From Streptomyces cucumeris (GTDB lineage: Bacteria; Actinomycetota; Actinomycetes; Streptomycetales; Streptomycetaceae): a stretch of DNA of 64,000 nucleotides. Numbering within the stretch: the first letter of the stretch is position 1; the number at the start of each line of letters is the position of its first letter. Location of the stretch: NCBI RefSeq assembly GCF_024295805.1, contig NZ_JANCLX010000029.1, positions 50,864-114,863 of the forward strand, read 5' to 3'. The translations under genes and the position numbers were made by a program. Positions 43,644 to 51,430 of this stretch are shown here, piece by piece. The notes under the pieces were generated by a model, which ran no database searches, was not told where the DNA came from, and was given only the letters and a program-made list of their open reading frames with translations.

Positions 43644-44927
43644 TTGTCCAAGCATAAACCGATAGCTCGCTGGGTCCGCGGTGCCATGGCGGCCTGGACC
43701 CTTGCTTTCTTAGCCGCCTCGGGTGCCTCGGCATCCCCGGCAGACATGCAGGCCGGAGGAGAACACGCGGGCCGTCCGCACTTCGTGGACACCGCAACCG
43801 TGCCAAGGGAAGAACTGCGGGAACTCCCTGACCCGGTGCCACTCAGCACCTACCTGCACACTGGCAAAGACAAGGTCGCTGCTTCACCCTCTGAGCGCCA
43901 CGGCATCGCCGGCGAAGGGGACCTGCGCGCTGAGTGCGCCAAGCACGAAGCCCAGGCGAAGTCCAAGAAGGGCTGGATCAAGAGCCGTTTCGAAAGCTGC
44001 TTCAAGCGCCACTACGATCTCTTCCTTCGTAACCGGGCAAACACAGAAGCCATTGGAAGGCTCATCTTCGATGCCTGGGTCCTCGGTTTCGCGTATGACG
44101 GAAAACGAAGGGTCGACTTCGCCGTCAGTGTTGAGAACATCTACGTGGCAGCAGACAGTGGTCAGAACGCCAGGACCTGGCGCATCGCCCAGGAGTTCAG
44201 CCATGCAATCGACACAGGAGAGAGCGACCCGGGCGCGGCGGTCACGGAGCCGACTGTGAAGCGGCGGGACGATCTGCTGGGGGAGTGGAACTCAACTCCC
44301 CACTGGAATCTGGTCTACACTTCCCCTGACAACGGACCTCAGCACCGTACGGGTAACTTGCAACGCGTCCAGACCATCATCGACATGGACACAGCGGTCA
44401 CCTCTCCCAGCGTCGACCCGTATGTGGAAGTCGCGAGCCATCAGAACCTCGTCCGCTTCGACTACGCGGGGCCGATCGTGGGGAAGCATAAGGGAACGGT
44501 CTTCACACAGGCTCGGGTTGAGCTCGTCATGAGCAAGAAGAATCCGGAGGTCAACGAAAGCGCCCTGCACATATACGACGCGCAGGAGCGACCGGAACGG
44601 ACCTTCCCGTCCTTCGTGGGGAAGACAGTGCCCGGAGAGAACGACCCTCTGCATCGTGTCACCGATCCCAACAAGATCGAGGACCAAAGGCGGCATTCAA
44701 TCAAGGAATGCAACAAGGTGTGGGGCGACTACACGGGGACAAGGCTTCAGTGCGACGAATATCCGTTCGCGAGTACCCGAGAGGGTTCGCTCAAGGGTGA
44801 CAATCGCTTCTCCGTAAGGCTCATCGAGGGAACCGACAACCACAACGGCGGAAAGGCGATTCAGGCGACCTACGATGCCAATCGGATCCTCAACGGTGAT
44901 CCATTTTACGTAAAAATCACGTCCTAG
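43644..44927 (+). CDS. Secreted NucA/NucB-type deoxyribonuclease
   Basis: A 427-aa exported protein. The TTG start with GGGAG upstream gives a signal peptide (KPIARWVRGAMAAWTLAFLA, cleavage near ASA-SP). The C-terminal 90 residues match the NucA/NucB nuclease family: IKECNKVWG, TRLQCDEYPFASTREGS with the diagnostic DEYPFA core (Cys370 next to it), and DNHNGGKAIQATYDANRIL. The large N-terminal region (about 40-330) is unassigned and may target the enzyme to cells or the wall. Family members degrade DNA extracellularly. Translated with the upstream secreted protein; the acidic gene 21 bp downstream may encode an inhibitor. Confidence 0.8.
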   Translation: MSKHKPIARWVRGAMAAWTLAFLAASGASASPADMQAGGEHAGRPHFVDTATVPREELRELPDPVPLSTYLHTGKDKVAASPSERHGIAGEGDLRAECAKHEAQAKSKKGWIKSRFESCFKRHYDLFLRNRANTEAIGRLIFDAWVLGFAYDGKRRVDFAVSVENIYVAADSGQNARTWRIAQEFSHAIDTGESDPGAAVTEPTVKRRDDLLGEWNSTPHWNLVYTSPDNGPQHRTGNLQRVQTIIDMDTAVTSPSVDPYVEVASHQNLVRFDYAGPIVGKHKGTVFTQARVELVMSKKNPEVNESALHIYDAQERPERTFPSFVGKTVPGENDPLHRVTDPNKIEDQRRHSIKECNKVWGDYTGTRLQCDEYPFASTREGSLKGDNRFSVRLIEGTDNHNGGKAIQATYDANRILNGDPFYVKITS

Positions 44928-44948
44928 CGCTAAGAGGAGGACGCCTTC

Positions 44949-45473
44949 ATGGTGCCCCTAGCCGAGTACAGCGTCAAAGCCACCCCTGCTCGAGGAATGG
45001 TGGAGGTGTACGACGCTGACGCGTACCTCGGTGACGATTCCGCCTTGAAGGCGTCGGAGCGACAGGTGGTGGCCGGCAACGGCTACCACCTGTACCTTCG
45101 CAGCCTCCAGGCCGATATCCAAGTGACGGTCACCATTCGCATTTGGCCGTCAGAGCAGCAACCCCCCGCAGAGGCTGACGGCACTACCGCCGTAACTCTG
45201 GAGTCGGAGACCGGACTACTGGTCATCAGACAACCGACCTACGGCCCGGCCGGGGAAATGGAGCTGCCGGAACCGGGAGTGTACGAAGGGTATGCCTGGT
45301 GGACGGGCAGAGAGTCCACCGGTGCCTACTACAACGAGGCCCTCGCCCGTATCGGCGACGATTGGACCATTGAACAGATCGGTCAAGGGTGGGCCGAGTG
45401 CCCCTTCGAGGAGGTCTACACCCTCGATCTGCACTTCGTTCGCCCGTCCGAAGAAGTCGATGAGGATGACTGA
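44949..45473 (+). CDS. Small acidic cytosolic protein, possible nuclease inhibitor
   Basis: A 174-aa protein without signal peptide, strongly acidic (ending RPSEEVDEDD), predicted beta-rich (GYHLYLRSLQADIQVTVTIR, LLVIRQPTYGPAGEMELPEP). No family is recognised with certainty. Bacillus NucA is paired with the inhibitor Nin/ComJ, a small beta-rich protein. The 21-bp spacing after the nuclease gene with GAGGAGG RBS suggests an analogous role, protecting the producer. This function is inference; an unrelated housekeeping role is possible. Confidence 0.65.
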   Translation: MVPLAEYSVKATPARGMVEVYDADAYLGDDSALKASERQVVAGNGYHLYLRSLQADIQVTVTIRIWPSEQQPPAEADGTTAVTLESETGLLVIRQPTYGPAGEMELPEPGVYEGYAWWTGRESTGAYYNEALARIGDDWTIEQIGQGWAECPFEEVYTLDLHFVRPSEEVDEDD

Positions 45474-45940
45474 CGGACTGTGCTAGGCGTGACCTCCATC
45501 TGCCGTACGCGCGAGGGTGGATGGAGCGCCTGGATCGTCTGGGCGTGGCGAGCCAACGCGGACCGCATCGACCGGCTTGCTTTGGCGCGCGTGTGGATAT
45601 TCGGCAGGTGCCGGTCAGCGCGGGCCTGGTCGAGGAAGGCGCTGACATGGGCGATGCAGCCGTTGTCTCCGTCCAGGGCATAGCCGACGCGCATCAAGAG
45701 CTCGCCTGACCCGCCGCAGCCTATCGGCATGTGACCTGCGGGCCGCCGTACAAGAGCCTGTCTTGCGTAATCTGTGCCCGGTCCGCCTCGGTGCCCTCAT
45801 TGACCTCCTTCCCGCCATGGAAGAGGCACTGAACGTCTCGCCCGTGCTCCGGGCTGGGTCGGGAGCTGCGAAACCGGGACGACGTAGCGCTGACGTTCGC
45901 GGCGCACACCTCCTCCCGGCGGTAGTCGCGGCCGCGGGAT

Positions 45941-45979
45941 CCGCCTTTGCCGCGGCCGTCCCGGGCGCGGCAAAGGCGG
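45941..45979. terminator. Strong hairpin in the 45474-46359 gap
   Basis: CCGCCTTTGCCGCG and CGCGGCAAAGGCGG are perfect 14-bp arms around an 11-nt loop. It can end transcription of the nuclease operon or insulate the IMP dehydrogenase gene. The rest of this 886-bp gap has no convincing gene; a 104-codon minus-strand frame at 45416-45730 lacks support. Confidence 0.55.
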
Positions 45980-46359
45980 CCGCGCGGGCGTCGGGATTCG
46001 GCGGTGACGATTCGCCGGTTTCGAGGGCTTGACTGATGCTCGAATTCCTTAGAGAACAAGAGCATACCGGAAGTCGGAACTGGCCCGGGACGCTCAGGGA
46101 CGCAGCGCCGTGCGGTACTATCTGGCATGGCGTGATGGAAGTCAGCGCCTGTGCGGCACTGTCCGGTTGGGCCCGTATAGATTTCGCAGTCGAGTCGGCC
46201 TCGTGTGTCAGCACTGTCACGCCGGGTGTGCCCGCTCTCGGAATCCCAGAGAGTGAGTTCTTCCAGTGGTGCGCTACCGGCTGGCGACGATCTGCATCGC
46301 CCGCATGAGCCGCACCAATTCACCGGTACTGGTTTGGCGGCTCCTTTCTGGAGATCACG

Positions 46360-47853
46360 TTGAAAATCCTGCCCGAGATTTCTCGTACCCTGAGTGAGTA
46401 TCTCCTCATTCCCGGCCTGACCACGGAAGACTGCACGCCGGATAATGTGGATCTCGGTGCGCCGCTGGTGCGTTACCGGATCGGTGAGGAACCGCGGATC
46501 CGGATAGCCACGCCCATGGTGAGCGCCATCATGCAGGCGGTGTCCTCCCCGACTCTGGCGGTGGCTCTGGCGCAGCTCGGAGGCTTGTCGTTCATCCACC
46601 AGAACCAGCGGATCGAGGATCAGGCCACAGACGTGCTGGCGGTGAAGCGGCACAAGGCCGGCTTCCGGACCAGCGAGGTCATCGTGGCGCCGCAGACGCC
46701 CCTCGGCGAGCTCGCCCGACGGCTGTCCGAGGCCGAGCAGGGCGTGGCGGTGGTCACGCAAGATGGGGAGGTGGACGGCGAGTTCCTCGGAATCATCGGT
46801 CTCGACGACTTCCACCTGGAGCGTCACGGGGCCTCCGAGCTGACCGGCAACCGGATGCGGGGCCGTGACGGCTTGGTCACCGCGCCTGTCTCGGTCACCC
46901 TGTCCGAGGCGAACGAGCTGATCTGGAATCACCACTTGGACGTGCTGCCGGTGCTCGAGGACGGCCGCGTCGCCTCCCTGGTCCTCAAGCGGGACTACCA
47001 GGCCCACAAGACCTTCAACCGGGCGACGGTGGATGGCGAGAAGCGCCTGCGGGTGGGCGCCGGCATCAATTCCCGCGACTACAAGGACCGCATTCCCGCC
47101 CTGGTGGAGGCCGGTGCGGACGTGCTGTGCCTGGACTCGTCCGATGGCTACTCCGTGTACCAGGCGAAGACCATCGAATTCGCGCAAGAGAAGTACGGCG
47201 ACGACGTCTTCGTCGGTGCGGGGAACGTCGTGGACGAGCGGGCTTTCCGCTACCTGGCCGATGCGGGCGCGGCCTTCGTGAAGGTCGGGATCGGCGGCGG
47301 GGCCATCTGCACCACGCGGGAACAAAAGGGCATCGGCCGTGGCCAGGCTTCCGCACTGCTCGATGTGGTTCAGGCTCGCGACGCGTACGCGCAGGAGACC
47401 GGGGTGTACGTGCCGCTTTGTTGCGACGGCGGTCTGCTCAACGACTCGCACATGGCGATGGCGATGGCGATGGGGGCGGACTTCATCATGCTCGGCCGCT
47501 ACTTCGCCCGTCTCGACGAGAGCCCGTCGCGGAAGATCCAGATCGGCGGCCAGTGGTACAAGGAGTACTGGGGCGAGGGCTCGCGGCGCGCCCAGAACGA
47601 GGCCCGGTACGGCCAGCGAGGCCGGATGGTCTTCGAGGAGGGCGTCGACGGCTATGTGCCCTACGCCGGCAGCATGTACGACAACGTGGAGCGGACCCGC
47701 GCGAAGCTGATCTCCACGATGATCAGCTGTGGCTCGACGAATCTGGGGGACTTCCACCGGGATGCGGTGCTGGTTCCGGTGTCCTCGGAGTCGTTCAAGC
47801 AGACCGGGGCGGAAATCGAGGTACGTCGGCCCGCGATTGATGCTGGGGACTAA
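46360..47853 (+). CDS. IMP dehydrogenase, divergent (non-canonical actinobacterial) type
   Basis: A 497-aa IMP dehydrogenase that oxidises IMP to XMP with NAD+, the first step of guanine nucleotide synthesis. The catalytic Cys is C317 in GIGGGAICTTREQKGIGRG, the NAD region is LCLDSSDGYSVYQAKTI, and the flap with catalytic Arg/Tyr is NEARYGQRGRMVFEEGVDGYVPYAG. A CBS pair occupies about 95-220. Instead of the usual bacterial DTAHGHS and GPGSICTTR, these segments resemble the IMPDH type found in many Firmicutes and in protists. It may therefore be a second, horizontally acquired or inhibitor-tolerant copy. TTG start with GGAG at proper spacing. Confidence 0.9.
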   Translation: MKILPEISRTLSEYLLIPGLTTEDCTPDNVDLGAPLVRYRIGEEPRIRIATPMVSAIMQAVSSPTLAVALAQLGGLSFIHQNQRIEDQATDVLAVKRHKAGFRTSEVIVAPQTPLGELARRLSEAEQGVAVVTQDGEVDGEFLGIIGLDDFHLERHGASELTGNRMRGRDGLVTAPVSVTLSEANELIWNHHLDVLPVLEDGRVASLVLKRDYQAHKTFNRATVDGEKRLRVGAGINSRDYKDRIPALVEAGADVLCLDSSDGYSVYQAKTIEFAQEKYGDDVFVGAGNVVDERAFRYLADAGAAFVKVGIGGGAICTTREQKGIGRGQASALLDVVQARDAYAQETGVYVPLCCDGGLLNDSHMAMAMAMGADFIMLGRYFARLDESPSRKIQIGGQWYKEYWGEGSRRAQNEARYGQRGRMVFEEGVDGYVPYAGSMYDNVERTRAKLISTMISCGSTNLGDFHRDAVLVPVSSESFKQTGAEIEVRRPAIDAGD

Positions 47854-47954
47854 TTCGACCGGTGCAGGCCCGTGGCCGTCGGCCTGAACGCGCCCACGGC
47901 ATCTCGACTCCGCGGGGCGGTGGTCCTGGCGGGCCTCCACGAGGGCGCGCCTTC

Positions 47955-48330
47955 GTGATGGAGGAGCTCCAGCAGGGCGACGAGTGGCTGATCGACAGTG
48001 TTGTGTACACCGGAGAGATCCGCTTCGCCTCCCTCACCGAGTGCACCCGACCCTGCCTGAGCGTGGTTGAGTCGCAGACGTCATTGCAGATTCGCTGGTT
48101 CGACCCTGCCGCGGAGGCGTGGACGTACGATCCGGCGGAGCCCGTGGTCGGAGCAATCCAGTGGCGGCCATCCGGTCCGGCTGAGCCTGCCACTGGCGGC
48201 CCGGTTCTCGGACCGCCAGTGGCTGGAGGTCTTGAGGAGGACGCGCGGCAGCCGTCGACCTGATGGTGATGGCTGGTTTCAGCTCCAGCTCGGTGAGGTT
48301 TTGGGCCACTTGCTGTACGGCACCGGTCGG
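47955..48330 (+). pseudogene. Frameshifted small hypothetical gene
   Basis: A GTG/ATG at 47955/47958 opens a frame encoding MEELQQGDEWLIDSVVYTGE and on to AEPVVGAIQWRPSG with GC-rich third positions. Near 48165 the third-position bias moves to another frame, which reads VRLSLPLAARFSDRQWLEVL and then DGWFQLQLGEVLGHLLYG. One lost or gained base would join them into a protein of about 120 residues. The tail runs into the 3' end of the convergent lipoprotein gene. No family is recognised. Confidence 0.4.
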
Positions 48331-49205
48331 CCCGTGAACGCGTCCAGCAGAATGCGATTGCCGGTGGGCCGGTCCAGCGGCACCGTCAACCTTTCACCGC
48401 GCATTTCGCTGGTGCACACTCCGTCCTTGGCCCCGACGGTGGCTGCCGACAGAACCACGCTGTTCTTCGTCTCCAAGACGTTCACCGTAGGTCCGTCGTC
48501 GCAGGATCCGTGATTGGCCGCCACGGTGACGGACCGCCCAGCCGCCGTGACCCGGACCAGCCCGCCCAGTGGCGCCAGCACATCGGTGGATGTCCGTCCG
48601 GCAGGCTTGATCGGTGACTCGGGGAGCTTGGAGGGTATGACAGCGGCCCGCTTGAGCGGGGCGTCGTAGCCCTTCAGGGTGAACAGCCAGGCCAGCACAG
48701 TGGCCTTGCCACGGCTGGTCATCACCGTCATCTCACCCAGTTCCGCTCCGGTCACCGTCAAGCGTCGTCCGGGGCTGCTGTCCCGGTCCAGGGCCTTGTA
48801 CGCCCGACGAACGCCCATGAGCGGCAGGGTGAGCGAACCGCCGCTCTGCCACGTCACCCGGGCGTCCTTCTGCGGCAGGTCAGGGAGATCGCCGTCCAGA
48901 TCGAAGTTCCCCGCCTCGAAGGCCCGCTGGTCGGCTTCGTCATGGAGGCCCCCTTCGGGTACCTGGACAACCTCTCCCATGGGGTAGAAGCCTTGGTGCC
49001 ACATCTCGGCGGCCTGGGAGCCGTCCCATGCATCGGCCACCTGACGGGCGCGGATTCCCCACGGTGGTGCCGGCTCGGTGTGACGTGCCCTGTCGTCATC
49101 GCCTTCGCTCTTCCCGCTGCCGCAACCGGCGACTGTGCTGATCCCCCATGCGCATGCGGTGATGACGACGGACAGTCGGCCAAGAGTCTTGGTGGTCCCG
49201 TGCAT
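48279..49205 (-). CDS. Lipoprotein of unknown function
   Basis: A 308-aa protein with a lipoprotein signal: hydrophobic LSVVITACAWGIS and lipobox TVAGC with Cys28. The mature part is acidic (GSGKSEGDDDRARH) then beta-rich (LTVTGAELGEMTVMTSRGKA, VLETKNSVVLSAATVG). Two Cys in NHGSCDDGPT and GAKDGVCTSEM may form a disulphide. The start at 49205 has GGGGAG 5 bp upstream; the frame extends to 49400 without a ribosome site. Membrane-anchored, function unknown; it lies between a broken gene and the SARP. Confidence 0.7.
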   Translation of the reverse strand: MHGTTKTLGRLSVVITACAWGISTVAGCGSGKSEGDDDRARHTEPAPPWGIRARQVADAWDGSQAAEMWHQGFYPMGEVVQVPEGGLHDEADQRAFEAGNFDLDGDLPDLPQKDARVTWQSGGSLTLPLMGVRRAYKALDRDSSPGRRLTVTGAELGEMTVMTSRGKATVLAWLFTLKGYDAPLKRAAVIPSKLPESPIKPAGRTSTDVLAPLGGLVRVTAAGRSVTVAANHGSCDDGPTVNVLETKNSVVLSAATVGAKDGVCTSEMRGERLTVPLDRPTGNRILLDAFTGRPVPYSKWPKTSPSWS

Positions 49206-49401
49206 GGGTCTCCCCGAGCTGATGGTGACGCCTGGTGTGTTGCCATGAAGGCAGGGATGCCTCACCGCTCCTGTGACGTGTCCGCCCCGAACGAGGTTCG
49301 GTCGTGTTGGGTCGTCACGGTTGCGTCCAGCGGGGTGGCAGAAGCCTGGTGGTGGATGTGAGGAGGCCCGCATCCGCCCGACGCCCGGGCCTTGATCCAT
49401 G

Positions 49402-50178
49402 TCAGCGCAGCCGTAGGATGAGTGCCGCCTCGGGCAATGGCGATCCGCTCAGCACGAGCTGCTGCAGCTCTTGCAGTTGTTTCGACGGTTCCAGTCCGAG
49501 TTCCTCGCCGAGCCTGTTGCGCAGCATGTGGTACGCGGCAAGTGCATCGCTCTGCCGACCCGACAGATACAGCGCGAGGATGCGGGCCATCCAGAGGCGT
49601 TCACGGAACGGGTGGGTTCGGATCGGCGCATCCACTGCCGCAATGACCTCGGCGTGTTCCCCGAGAGCCAGCGCGGTGTCGAGATACTCCTCCATCGCCG
49701 AGAGCCTGAGTTCTTCGAGATGAACGGATTCCGCATAGAGAGCGGGTACCGACAGGACGTCCGCGAGCGCCTCCTCCTGCCAGCCTGCGAGTGCTGTGCG
49801 GAACTCTGTGAGGGCGCCGCGCAGATCGCCGCGGGTGCGCTGCCGGCGGGCGGAGGCGACGCGCCGTTCGAACGAGGCGAGGTCCAGTTCATCCGGTCGC
49901 AGTGCGAGTCGGTACCCCGGTGGCGCGTGTTCCAGCCGGTCTGCGGCGTTGTGTTTGCCGAGCACTTTGCGTAAATGCCATACGTAGACCTGTAAGTTCT
50001 TGCCGGCACTCGGCGGGGGAGCGTCTTGCCACAGGGTGTCCATCAACCGCTCGACGGAGACCGCGGCCCCGTTGGCGCATGCGAGTTGGGCGAGAAGTGT
50101 GCGTTGTTTGAACGAGCCGATCCGGAGGGTGCGCCCGCTGACGGTGAGCCGCACCGGCCCCAGGATCTTTAGTTCCAT
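49402..50178 (-). CDS. Small SARP family pathway activator
   Basis: A 258-aa Streptomyces antibiotic regulatory protein. Residues about 1-95 are the OmpR-like winged helix (ELKILGPVRLTVSGR, FKQRTLLAQLACANGAAVSV, KNLQVYVWHLRKVLG). The remainder is the bacterial transcriptional activation domain (ELDLASFERRVASARR, HPFRERLWMARILALYLSGR, YHMLRNRLGEELGLEPS). It lacks the large ATPase part of AfsR. SARPs usually activate a neighbouring biosynthetic cluster; the lanthipeptide operon begins beyond the XRE trio. The start at 50178 has AAAGGGGA upstream. Divergent from the XRE gene with direct repeats between. Confidence 0.92.
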   Translation of the reverse strand: MELKILGPVRLTVSGRTLRIGSFKQRTLLAQLACANGAAVSVERLMDTLWQDAPPPSAGKNLQVYVWHLRKVLGKHNAADRLEHAPPGYRLALRPDELDLASFERRVASARRQRTRGDLRGALTEFRTALAGWQEEALADVLSVPALYAESVHLEELRLSAMEEYLDTALALGEHAEVIAAVDAPIRTHPFRERLWMARILALYLSGRQSDALAAYHMLRNRLGEELGLEPSKQLQELQQLVLSGSPLPEAALILRLR

Positions 50179-50316
50179 GAAGTCCCCTTTGATACCGGTC
50201 CCCGACCGTGAGGCGGTGGTCGACACCTCTCGTCGACTCCCGGCCACGTCCGGGATCGACCCTTCCTCTGCGTTCGACTCTGTGGGGAAATGGTGACAGT
50301 TGGTGCACCAATGGGT

Positions 50317-50357
50317 CAACTGGTAGACGAATCGCCAATACAGTTACCAACTGGTAG
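50317..50357. promoter_or_regulatory. Direct repeats between divergent SARP and XRE genes
   Basis: CAACTGGTAG occurs at 50317-50326 and 50348-50357, 31 bp apart (about three helical turns). The second copy also sits in the palindrome TACCA-AC-TGGTA (50345-50356). Likely a binding site for the XRE regulator or the SARP. The copies lie 139-180 bp upstream of the SARP start and 34-74 bp upstream of the XRE start. Confidence 0.5.
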
Positions 50358-50390
50358 TTGATGTGGGAGTAGATGCGATCGGAGGTGCTC

Positions 50391-50819
50391 ATGTCGGACC
50401 AGCCACACGGGGCGCCACTGTCGGAGTTGTTGGACCAGCTGTTCCTCGGCAGCCGTCCGGAAGGGCGTCGCTGGACCAACGACGAGGTGGCGGCCCGTAT
50501 CAAGGAATCCCACCCGCGGATCCGGGTGAGCGGCGCGTATCTGTCGGCGTTGCGCAACGGCAAGCGCACCCGTCCGTCTCCTGAACTGCAGGCGGCCCTG
50601 GCCGAGTTCTTCGGGGTGTCACCCGCCTATTTCGTCGACACCGGCCACGCGGAGAAGGTGCAGGAGCAACTGGCTCTGCTCGACAGCATGAGTCAGTCCG
50701 GCGTTCGCGCTCTCGCCCTCCGGGCGGTGGGGCTGCCGCAGGAAAGCCTGGAGGCGATCGTCACCGTGCTCGACCAGGTACGCAAACTGCAGGGACTACC
50801 CCCCGTGGAGGATGACTGA
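50391..50819 (+). CDS. XRE family helix-turn-helix regulator
   Basis: A 142-aa DNA-binding protein. Helix-turn-helix about residues 30-75: WTNDEVAARIKESHP, VSGAYLSALRNGKRTRPSPE and LAEFFGVSPAYFVDT. The tail is helical (LRAVGLPQESLEAIVTVLDQ). RBS GGAGGTGCTC precedes the ATG. The stop overlaps the ImmA-like gene by one base (TGATG), and this two-gene unit is translated with the following membrane protein. The pair resembles repressor and anti-repressor protease modules. Confidence 0.88.
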   Translation: MSDQPHGAPLSELLDQLFLGSRPEGRRWTNDEVAARIKESHPRIRVSGAYLSALRNGKRTRPSPELQAALAEFFGVSPAYFVDTGHAEKVQEQLALLDSMSQSGVRALALRAVGLPQESLEAIVTVLDQVRKLQGLPPVEDD

Positions 50820-51430
50820 TGTGTGCGCCTGGCTGTCCGACCGACGGCCTGATGCGTAGACGACATCTCAAGAAGCTGCGGCGTGCCTGTCGGGAGCGGC
50901 TTGCCACGCTGGACATTCCGGCGCTGCCGGACATGGCAGCCCTCTGTGCCTTCCTGGGGGGCCGTTCGGGGCGTCCCGTGCACCTGCTGCCCGTGGAGCT
51001 GCATGGCACCGGGGCCTTCGGACTGTGGATCCGAGCTGATGACGCCGACTACATCGCCTACGAGCGACACACGAGCGCGGCCCACCAGTGGCACATCATC
51101 GCCCACGAGGTGTCGCACATGCTCTGTGGCCATCACGGTGACGGCACGACCGCGAGTGTTCCCACCGAGCTCTTCACCGGTCTGGATCCGAGCGTCGTCC
51201 GGGGCATGCTGAAGCGCTGCGGATACGCGAGGGAAGTGGAGCAGGAAGCCGAAGTCATGGCGTCACTGCTCCTTCTGTCGTTGAACGCACGGCAGCAGGA
51301 CGCCGAGCCCGCACGGCGTGCTGCTCCTGGCCATCGGGAGACCTTGGCACGCATCGAGGACGTGATCGGGCCGGCCGGTGGCGGGATGATGGCGCCCGAC
51401 ATCACCCGTGGCCGCCGAGGCTGCGGATGA
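50819..51430 (+). CDS. ImmA/IrrE-like zinc metallopeptidase
   Basis: A 203-aa protein with the zinc-protease motif HExxH in QWHIIAHEVSHMLCGHHGD (about residues 92-110), as in ImmA/IrrE peptidases that cleave their partner XRE repressor. The N-terminal 90 residues bear a substrate-binding-like domain (MRRRHLKKLRRACRERL, GTGAFGLWIRADDADYIAYE). It overlaps the XRE gene by one base and the membrane-protein gene by four (ATGA). A third zinc ligand may be the downstream acidic helix VEQEAEVMASLL. Signal and target unproven. Confidence 0.8.
   Translation: MCAPGCPTDGLMRRRHLKKLRRACRERLATLDIPALPDMAALCAFLGGRSGRPVHLLPVELHGTGAFGLWIRADDADYIAYERHTSAAHQWHIIAHEVSHMLCGHHGDGTTASVPTELFTGLDPSVVRGMLKRCGYAREVEQEAEVMASLLLLSLNARQQDAEPARRAAPGHRETLARIEDVIGPAGGGMMAPDITRGRRGCG

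Noticed and set aside
45416..45730. 104-codon minus-strand frame with a protein-like N-terminal half
   Set aside because: Its C-terminus is antisense to the end of the gene at 44949-45473, there is no ribosome site, and I recognise no family.
46036..46308. 90-codon plus-strand frame before the IMPDH gene
   Set aside because: No ribosome site and no protein-like pattern; more likely the leader region of the IMPDH gene.
45721..47940. 739-codon minus-strand open frame
   Set aside because: It is antisense to the intact IMP dehydrogenase gene; long antisense frames are expected at this GC content.
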